Origin: Clostridiales bacterium UBA6388
GTDB lineage: Bacteria; Bacillota; Clostridia; Oscillospirales; Oscillospiraceae
Reading direction: 5' to 3'
Length of the DNA: 9,918 bases
Assembly: GCA_002437575.1 (NCBI GenBank)
Contig: DJQK01000112.1
Location: 1 to 9,918 of the forward strand
The position numbers and the translations under genes were made by a program. A model generated the notes under the pieces. The model had not been told where the DNA came from and searched no databases. It saw only the letters and a list, made by a program, of their open reading frames with translations. The number at the start of each line of letters is the position of its first letter. The stretch's first letter is position 1. Below, piece after piece: positions 4,537 to 9,918 of this stretch.

Positions 4537-6939
4537 TCAGTCCAAACCCCAAATTTCTTCGGCGTACTGCTCGACTGCGCGGTCAGCAGAAAAAATGCCG
4601 GCCTTTGCAATGTTGACGAGCGACATATTCGTAAATTTCCGTTTGTCGCGCCAGAGTGCGCCCACCTTCTGCTGCGCGGCACAGTAGCTCTCAAAATCGG
4701 CCACGGTCATGTAGCCGTCTGCGGTGCCGAAATGGTTGGTGGTGAGGCTCTGGACGATATCCTCAAATTTCTTGCCGCCGAGCGCGCCGGAGGTGAGTAA
4801 ATTCAAAACCCGGTTCAAAGGCTCCGTCAGATACGCCCGCGGATCATAGCCGCCGCGCCACAAGGCCTCCACCTGATCGGCGTGCAGACCGAAGAGGAAC
4901 ATATTCTCTTCTCCCACCTGCTGACAAATTTCGACATTCGCGCCGTCGAGCGTTCCGAGCGTGACCGCGCCGTTGATCATCAGCTTCATGTTGCCCGTGC
5001 CGGAGGCCTCCTTGCCCGCGACGGAGATCTGCTCAGAGATATCGGCCGCCGGAATGATGATCTCCGCCAGAGAGACCTTGTAATCCTCGACGAAGACGAT
5101 CTTGAGCTTGCCGTGCATGGCGGGGTCCGCGTTGATCATATCCGCTGCGGCGACAATGAGCGAGATGATGCGCTTTGCCATCTGATAACCCGCGGAGGCC
5201 TTGGCCGCAAAGACGAACGTGCGGGGCGTGACCTCCATCTGCGGATCGTCCTTGATCGCAAGATACAGCCGCAGAATGTGCAGCACGTTCAAAAGCTGCC
5301 GCTTATACTCATGCAGGCGCTTGACCTGAATGTCAAACAGGCTCTCGGGGTCTAAGTGAATGCCGTTGACGCGGCTGACGTAGTCCGCAAGGCGCTTTTT
5401 GTTCTCGAGCTTGATATCCCGCAGCTTCGCGAGGACCTCTTCGTTATCGTAGAAGCGCAACAGCTTTTCCAGCTCCCGCGCGTCTTTGGTAAAGCCGTCT
5501 CCGATCAGCTCTGTCAGGTACGCGCTGAGCGCGGGGTTGGCCTGGCACAGCCAGCGGCGGTAGGCGATGCCGTTGGTGATGTTGATGAAGCGGCTCTCAT
5601 CGAGCTTCGCGTAGTCCCTGAAAATACCGTCTCTGAGGATCTGCGTGTGCAGCTGCGACACGCCGTTGACCTTGTGGCACGCGGCAAGGCACAAATTCGC
5701 CATCCGCACCTCGCCGCCGGAGATGGGGGCCATATAGTCGATCTTGCCCCAGTCGCCGGGATACGAGAGCTGAAGGCGGTTGCGCGTGCGGCGGTCAATT
5801 TCGCGGACAATGCCGTAAACACGCGGAAGCTGCTCGCGGAAGAGGTCGATCTGCCAGTGCTCGAGCGCTTCTGCCATGACGGTGTGGTTCGTGTAGGAAA
5901 GGGTCTTGCAGGTAATGTCCCACGCCTCGTCCCAGCCCATTTCGTACTGGTCGACCAGCAGCCGCATCAGCTCCGGCACGCAGAGCGCCGGATGGGTGTC
6001 GTTGATGTGCACGGCGACCTTGTCAGGAAGGTTGGATAACGTGCCATACTGCTTGTAGTGGTCCTTGAGGATCGACTGAAGCGACGCCGAAACCAGCAGA
6101 TACTGCTGCTTGAGCCGGAGACGCTTTCCCTCGATGTGATCGTCCGCCGGGTATAAGACCTTCGAGATGGTCTCAGCCATCGTGTTCTGCTCCAGCGCCC
6201 GCGCATAATCGCCGCGGGAGAACGCCGCCATGTCAAAGCCCTGCGGCACGGAGGCAGACCAGAGCGTCAGCTTGTTCGCCCCCTCGGCGTGGTAGCCGGA
6301 AATATAAAAATCGTGCGGCACGGCCATGACGGACTGATAGCCCACCTGCGCGGCCTTGAATTTTCCGTGGTCCATCCACTCGTGCACGGCGCCGCCGAAG
6401 CGCACCTCGACCGCGTCGTCTTCTCGCGTGTGCAGCCACACGTCGCCGAGGCCCAGCCAGTCGTCCGGGAATTCGATCTGCCAGCCATCGACGATCTTCT
6501 GCTTGAAGATGCCGAACTCATACCGGATGGAAAAGCCCGTGACCGGGTACGAAAGCCCGGTCGCCGCGTCCATGTAGCACGATGCCAGCCGTCCCAGGCC
6601 GCCGTTTCCGAGCCCTGCGTCGGGCTCCATTTCGCAGAGCGCTTCGAGCGAGAAGCCGAGCTCCTTCAGGACCTCTCCTGCTTCGTCGTAAAGCCCGAGG
6701 TTAAAGAGGTTGTTGCGAAGCGACGTGCCGACGAGAAATTCCATCGACATATAATAGACCTGCTTGCGCTCTTTTTCGCGCGTTTCTGCCTGAAACGCAC
6801 GCTGCTTGTCCTCCAGCATCAGCCGGACCGTCACGCAGAGCGCGCGGTAGGCCTGCTTTTCCGTCGCCTCCCGAAGCTCACAGCCAAACATCCGCAGGCA
6901 GGTTTCTTCCACTGCCTGATGCAGCATTTCCTTTGTCAT
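4537..6939 (-). CDS. glgP: Glycogen/maltodextrin phosphorylase (GT35)
   Basis: A PLP-dependent enzyme that cleaves alpha-1,4-glucan with phosphate to release glucose-1-phosphate. It has 800 residues from the ATG at 6939, close to the family norm. Motifs include G-L-G-N-G-G-L-G-R-L-A (about residues 109-119), H-I-N-D-T-H-P (311-317), V-K-R-L-H-E-Y-K-R-Q-L-L-N (539-551) and the PLP site E-A-S-G-T-G-N-M-K with the Schiff-base Lys at residue 652, followed by G-T-L-D-G-A-N-V-E-I. The reading frame extends 34 codons further upstream to a possible start at 7041, but that extension lies inside glgA and has no phosphorylase similarity. The 6939 start has GGGGG 7 nt upstream and forms the same ATGA junction as glgD/glgA. 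Glucose-1-phosphate is both this enzyme's product and GlgC's substrate, so one transcript carries opposing activities and control is probably allosteric. Confidence 0.98.
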   Translation of the reverse strand: MTKEMLHQAVEETCLRMFGCELREATEKQAYRALCVTVRLMLEDKQRAFQAETREKERKQVYYMSMEFLVGTSLRNNLFNLGLYDEAGEVLKELGFSLEALCEMEPDAGLGNGGLGRLASCYMDAATGLSYPVTGFSIRYEFGIFKQKIVDGWQIEFPDDWLGLGDVWLHTREDDAVEVRFGGAVHEWMDHGKFKAAQVGYQSVMAVPHDFYISGYHAEGANKLTLWSASVPQGFDMAAFSRGDYARALEQNTMAETISKVLYPADDHIEGKRLRLKQQYLLVSASLQSILKDHYKQYGTLSNLPDKVAVHINDTHPALCVPELMRLLVDQYEMGWDEAWDITCKTLSYTNHTVMAEALEHWQIDLFREQLPRVYGIVREIDRRTRNRLQLSYPGDWGKIDYMAPISGGEVRMANLCLAACHKVNGVSQLHTQILRDGIFRDYAKLDESRFINITNGIAYRRWLCQANPALSAYLTELIGDGFTKDARELEKLLRFYDNEEVLAKLRDIKLENKKRLADYVSRVNGIHLDPESLFDIQVKRLHEYKRQLLNVLHILRLYLAIKDDPQMEVTPRTFVFAAKASAGYQMAKRIISLIVAAADMINADPAMHGKLKIVFVEDYKVSLAEIIIPAADISEQISVAGKEASGTGNMKLMINGAVTLGTLDGANVEICQQVGEENMFLFGLHADQVEALWRGGYDPRAYLTEPLNRVLNLLTSGALGGKKFEDIVQSLTTNHFGTADGYMTVADFESYCAAQQKVGALWRDKRKFTNMSLVNIAKAGIFSADRAVEQYAEEIWGLD

Positions 6940-8378
6940 ACACTGTCCCCCAATGCTTTGTGATAGAGCGCCATATAGCTTTGCGCGCCCTTGTCCCAGC
7001 TGAAGTCCTGCGACATATCGTGCCGGACCAGCTCCTTCCACTGTTCGGGCGAATCGTAATAAAGCGCCAGCGCCCGGTCGATGGCAGCGAGGAAATCGTC
7101 CGCGTTGTAGCTCTGGAAGGTAAAGCCCCGGCCTTCGCTCTCAGGCCCTTCATACGGCGGCACGGTGTCCTTGAGACCGCCCGTCGCGTTCACGACCGGG
7201 ATCGCGCCGAAGCGCATGGCCATCAGCTGCGAAAGCCCGCACGGCTCGGATTTCGACGGCATCAGGTAAAGATCCGACGCCGCGTAGACCATGTTGGCAA
7301 GATCCGCGCTGAAGCAGAGGTTGACGCTGACCTGATTGCGAAACCGATCCTGCAGGCCGCGCAGGAACCACTCGTATTTCTCTTCGCCTGTTCCGATGAC
7401 GACGAGCTGCACGCGCCTCGACATGAGCCGCTCTGCGATGTAGCACAGAAGATCGATGCCCTTGTGGCCGGCAAGCCGCGTGACCATCGCGAGCATCGCG
7501 GTGTCGCGGTCTTCGGGAAGGCCGAGCTCTTTTTGCAGGGCAAGCTTGTTTTGAAGCTTTCCTTCTTTGAAGGTTTTTTCGTTATAGTGCGCCGCCAGGC
7601 CCTCGGTTTTCATCGGGTCAAAGAGCTTTGTGTCGATGCCGTTGGTGATGCCGGTAAAATCGCCGCCGCGGCTCGAGAGCACCTGAGACAAACCGTGCGC
7701 GTAATAGGGATAGCGCAGCTCCTGGCAGTAGGTCTGCGAGACGGTCGAGACCTGATCGGCCGTAACGATGGCGGCCTTCATGAGGTTCGTGCAGTCGTCA
7801 AAGCGCAAAATTTCGTCACACTCGCGCGGCAGGCCGATGACGTCGTAGTTGAAGCTCAGGTTGGCCTTCCCCTGATATTCGACATTGTGGATGGTAAAGA
7901 CGCTTCGCACGTTCGGGAAGCTCTCGTGATACTCGGTCTTGAGAAGCAGCGGCACCAGCGCCGTCTGCCAGTCGTGGCAGTGGATGATGTCGGGCTTTAA
8001 TCCCACGAAGACCATTGCGGCCAGCGCGGCCTTGGAAAAATAGGCGAAGCGCTCGCCGTCGTCCGCGCAGCCGTAGACGCAGCCGCGGCAGAAATAGTGC
8101 TCGTTGTCGATGAAGTAGATCTTGAGCTTTTTGCGCCGGCTCCTGAGCCGGATGAGACCCACATACTCCCGCCGCCAGGCCAGCGGCACGTCGAAGTAGC
8201 CCAGAAATTCCATATCGTATTTGCCGGAATATTTGATCCGGTCGTAAAACGGCAGAAAGACGCTCACTTCATTGTTTTTGATCTCGGATAATGCCTGCGG
8301 CAGCGCCTGCAAGACATCGCCAAGGCCGCCCGTCTTTACAAACGGGGCGGCCTCGGAAGCAACCATTGCGATTTTCAT
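6936..8378 (-). CDS. glgA: Glycogen synthase (ADP-glucose type, GT5)
   Basis: The enzyme transfers glucose from ADP-glucose to the non-reducing end of an alpha-1,4-glucan. The protein has 480 residues, the usual length for bacterial GlgA, and a two-domain GT-B fold. The N-terminal domain has the family signature K-T-G-G-L-G-D at residues 15-21 (Lys15 is the ADP-glucose contact), H-C-H-D-W-Q-T-A at 133-140 and F-T-I-H-N at 161-165. The C-terminal domain has V-T-R-L-A-G-H-K-G at 299-307 (Arg301 and Lys306 are expected phosphate-binding residues) and S-E-P-C-G-L-S-Q at 377-384, with Glu378 in the expected catalytic-site position. All key motifs are intact. The start has a strong site, AAAGGAG 7 nt upstream, inside the end of glgD, and the 4-nt ATGA overlap fits coupled translation. 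The stop overlaps the glgP start in the same way. Confidence 0.97.
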   Translation of the reverse strand: MKIAMVASEAAPFVKTGGLGDVLQALPQALSEIKNNEVSVFLPFYDRIKYSGKYDMEFLGYFDVPLAWRREYVGLIRLRSRRKKLKIYFIDNEHYFCRGCVYGCADDGERFAYFSKAALAAMVFVGLKPDIIHCHDWQTALVPLLLKTEYHESFPNVRSVFTIHNVEYQGKANLSFNYDVIGLPRECDEILRFDDCTNLMKAAIVTADQVSTVSQTYCQELRYPYYAHGLSQVLSSRGGDFTGITNGIDTKLFDPMKTEGLAAHYNEKTFKEGKLQNKLALQKELGLPEDRDTAMLAMVTRLAGHKGIDLLCYIAERLMSRRVQLVVIGTGEEKYEWFLRGLQDRFRNQVSVNLCFSADLANMVYAASDLYLMPSKSEPCGLSQLMAMRFGAIPVVNATGGLKDTVPPYEGPESEGRGFTFQSYNADDFLAAIDRALALYYDSPEQWKELVRHDMSQDFSWDKGAQSYMALYHKALGDSV

Positions 8379-9487
8379 ACGGTAACTCCTTTGCTGATGT
8401 AAAGCGGATGCTCCGGCGTTCCCTGAAGCCGGGTTCCCGGTTTGACGGTCACGTTCTTATCCAGAATGACGTAGCGAAGCTGCGAGCGTGCGCCGACCTT
8501 GCTTCCCTGCATGAGGATCGAGCTCTCCGTCTCGCTGTCCTCTCCCAGATCGACCTCACGGAAGATGACCGAATGGTTCGCCCTGCCGAAAATGTGGCAG
8601 CCGTCGGCCACCAGGCAGTCGGGCGCCTGCCCATTTTCGCCGAAGAGCGTCGGCACAGAGTCGCGCACCTTGGTGTAGATGGGAAGGCTGGTACGGAACA
8701 GGCTGTGGCGCACATCCTGATCGAGCAGACGCAGATTGTTGATATAGTATTCCTGCATACTCTCGTTAAAGAGCGCAATATTCTGGAACGAGTACACGTT
8801 CACCGAGAGCTTTCCCTCGTTGTACTGCGGCAGAACGAAGTCCCGCTCAAAATAGCACTTGCCGTGCGGCACGAGCTCGTGGATGATGTTCAGAAGCTTT
8901 TTGCGTTCGATGACAAACATACTCATGCCGGAAAGATAATCAGGCGGCGCGCAGTATTCGACGGCCAGATCCGCGATCTTTCCGCTCTCATCGACCTTCA
9001 CGGCCAGCGTCTGCGTGCGCTTGCCGTCGCACCGGCCGGACTTTGCAACGATCGTTAAGTCGCAGCCGGAGGAAACGTGCGCGTCGACGACCTCAGAAAA
9101 ATCGATGGCGCAGAGAACGGTCGTGTCGGATAAGATAACATACTCCGCGTCGCTGCGCTCGAGAACGGGAAGCGCAGTCTGCAGCGCTTCGAGCTTTCCG
9201 CGGTAAGCGCCCGTGTGGCCCGTGGCGTAGGGCGGCAGGAAGCGCACGTTTTCTCCCAGATGCAGGTCCCAGTCCTCGCAGTTTGCCAGATGGTCCATCA
9301 GCGACTGGTAGTTATATTTCGTAATGATGCCGATGTTGCGGATGCCGGAGTTGCTCATGTTCGAAAGCACGAAGTCGATCTGCCGGTAGCGGCCGCCGAA
9401 CGGGATCGAGCCCGAGGTACGCTCCCAGGTGAGGTCTCCCATCTTGCTGTCGTAAATGTTCGAGAAAATGATGCCCATTGCTTCCAT
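8375..9487 (-). CDS. glgD: ADP-glucose pyrophosphorylase regulatory subunit GlgD
   Basis: A 370-residue GlgC paralogue. In Firmicutes, GlgD partners GlgC and modulates its activity and allostery but has little or no catalysis of its own (family knowledge). Residues 27-49 carry the S-I-P-F-G-G-R-Y-R-Q-I-D-F-V-L-S-N-M hallmark. The N-terminus goes directly from M-G-I-I-F-S-N into this segment and lacks the GGxGTRL nucleotide-binding loop of active GlgC. The region around residues 119-130 (L-S-D-T-T-V-L-C-A-I-D-F) does not preserve the L-S-G-D-H-I-Y-K-M-D-Y catalytic context. The C-terminal third (from about residue 285) is a beta-helix. The ATG at 9487 is chosen over the in-frame ATG at 9478 because AAAGGGGG lies 8 nt upstream of it. 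The stop overlaps the glgA start as ATGA, which suggests translational coupling. Confidence 0.94.
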   Translation of the reverse strand: MEAMGIIFSNIYDSKMGDLTWERTSGSIPFGGRYRQIDFVLSNMSNSGIRNIGIITKYNYQSLMDHLANCEDWDLHLGENVRFLPPYATGHTGAYRGKLEALQTALPVLERSDAEYVILSDTTVLCAIDFSEVVDAHVSSGCDLTIVAKSGRCDGKRTQTLAVKVDESGKIADLAVEYCAPPDYLSGMSMFVIERKKLLNIIHELVPHGKCYFERDFVLPQYNEGKLSVNVYSFQNIALFNESMQEYYINNLRLLDQDVRHSLFRTSLPIYTKVRDSVPTLFGENGQAPDCLVADGCHIFGRANHSVIFREVDLGEDSETESSILMQGSKVGARSQLRYVILDKNVTVKPGTRLQGTPEHPLYISKGVTV

Positions 9488-9504
9488 GTTCGCGTCCCCC
9501 TTTC

Positions 9505-9918
9505 TTAGACGATGGCGCCGGGTTCGATGACCGCGCCTTCGGAAATTTCCTTCTCCTTGCCGACGACGCTGATCCTGCGCTCGCCGTTTTCCACATCGCC
9601 GCCGATCTTCGCGCCCGCGCGGATGATGCAGCTTTCGGCGATGATCGCATTGCGGATGGACGCGCCGTTTTCAATGACGACGTCTGGCATGATGACGCTG
9701 TCGACGATCTCCGCGCCCTTGCCGACGGTGCAGCCGGTCGAGATGATCGAATGGTTGACAAAGCCGTAGACCTCGCAGCCGTCTGCTACAAAGCTTTCGT
9801 GAAGCTCTGCGGTCTTTGCGATGTAGCTTGCGGGCTTGGTCGTGTTTCGGGCGTAGATCTTATGTCCTTCGGGGCCGTAAATGTCAAAGGCCGGATGCTT
9901 GCCGAGCAGATCCATGTT
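9505..9918 (-). CDS. glgC: Glucose-1-phosphate adenylyltransferase, catalytic subunit, C-terminal part (partial)
   Basis: The enzyme makes ADP-glucose and pyrophosphate from ATP and glucose-1-phosphate, the committed step of bacterial glycogen synthesis in the cytoplasm. Only the last 137 residues are visible; the gene continues past the right edge. The first visible codons read N-M-D-L-L, which matches the family's WEANMDLL segment, so the ATG at 9915 is internal and not a start. The rest is a left-handed beta-helix made of hexapeptide repeats (A-E-L-H-E-S-F-V-A-D-G-C, then C-T-V-G-K-G-A-E-I-V-D-S and I-E-N-G-A-S-I-R-N-A), ending in a typical I-E-P-G-A-I-V tail and TAA. The nucleotide-binding and catalytic N-terminal domain lies outside the window. 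It precedes glgD by 17 nt. The adjacent glgD makes GlgC the firm choice over other nucleotidyltransferases with the same helix. Confidence 0.95.
   Translation of the reverse strand, partial: NMDLLGKHPAFDIYGPEGHKIYARNTTKPASYIAKTAELHESFVADGCEVYGFVNHSIISTGCTVGKGAEIVDSVIMPDVVIENGASIRNAIIAESCIIRAGAKIGGDVENGERRISVVGKEKEISEGAVIEPGAIV

Noticed and set aside
6940..7041. A 34-codon N-terminal extension of glgP.
   Set aside because: It lies wholly inside glgA, shows no phosphorylase similarity, and the ATG at 6939 has a GGGGG site and an ATGA junction identical in style to glgD/glgA.
6933..8000. A 355-codon plus-strand frame opposite glgA.
   Set aside because: It is the antisense of conserved glgA codons; its composition (rich in Val, Arg, Asp, His) is typical of such shadows and glgA is unmistakable.

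Overview
The window is a GC-rich, compact bacterial segment in which every convincing gene lies on the minus strand, so the region reads from right to left. The paired glgC/glgD ADP-glucose pyrophosphorylase genes, the small ferredoxin-thioredoxin-reductase-like protein coupled to thioredoxin, the AGGAGG-type ribosome binding sites and a Gram-positive style lipoprotein point to a Clostridia-type Firmicute, perhaps an Oscillospiraceae/Ruminococcaceae gut anaerobe. The lineage is an inference; no rRNA gene is present to confirm it.

Positions 9918 to 2714 hold a tightly packed glycogen operon: the 3' end of glgC (cut by the window edge), glgD, glgA, glgP and a cytoplasmic GH13 alpha-glucan hydrolase. 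The joins are a 17-nt gap, a 4-nt ATGA overlap, a second ATGA overlap and a 2-nt gap, so the genes are very probably co-transcribed. GlgC/GlgD make ADP-glucose, GlgA extends alpha-1,4 chains, GlgP removes glucose-1-phosphate, and the GH13 enzyme can hydrolyse what GlgP leaves. The branching enzyme glgB is not in the window.

Positions 2713 to 2496 form a 218-nt gap packed with four palindromes. Then come a DUF4430-type lipoprotein (2495-1779) and an unrecognised protein (1675-1151) whose membrane anchor appears to be out of frame because of two compensating single-base shifts.

Positions 1138 to 543 form a small redox operon with its own extended -10 promoter: an FTR catalytic-subunit-like iron-sulfur protein and thioredoxin, overlapping by one base.

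Positions 542 to 1 contain no convincing gene. They hold a strong sigma-70-type promoter pointing left, whose -35 box sits in a perfect 12-bp inverted repeat, followed by about 375 nt rich in hairpins. This may be a structured leader or non-coding RNA that continues beyond the left edge. I could not assign it to a known RNA family, and I see no clearly novel multi-gene system in the window.
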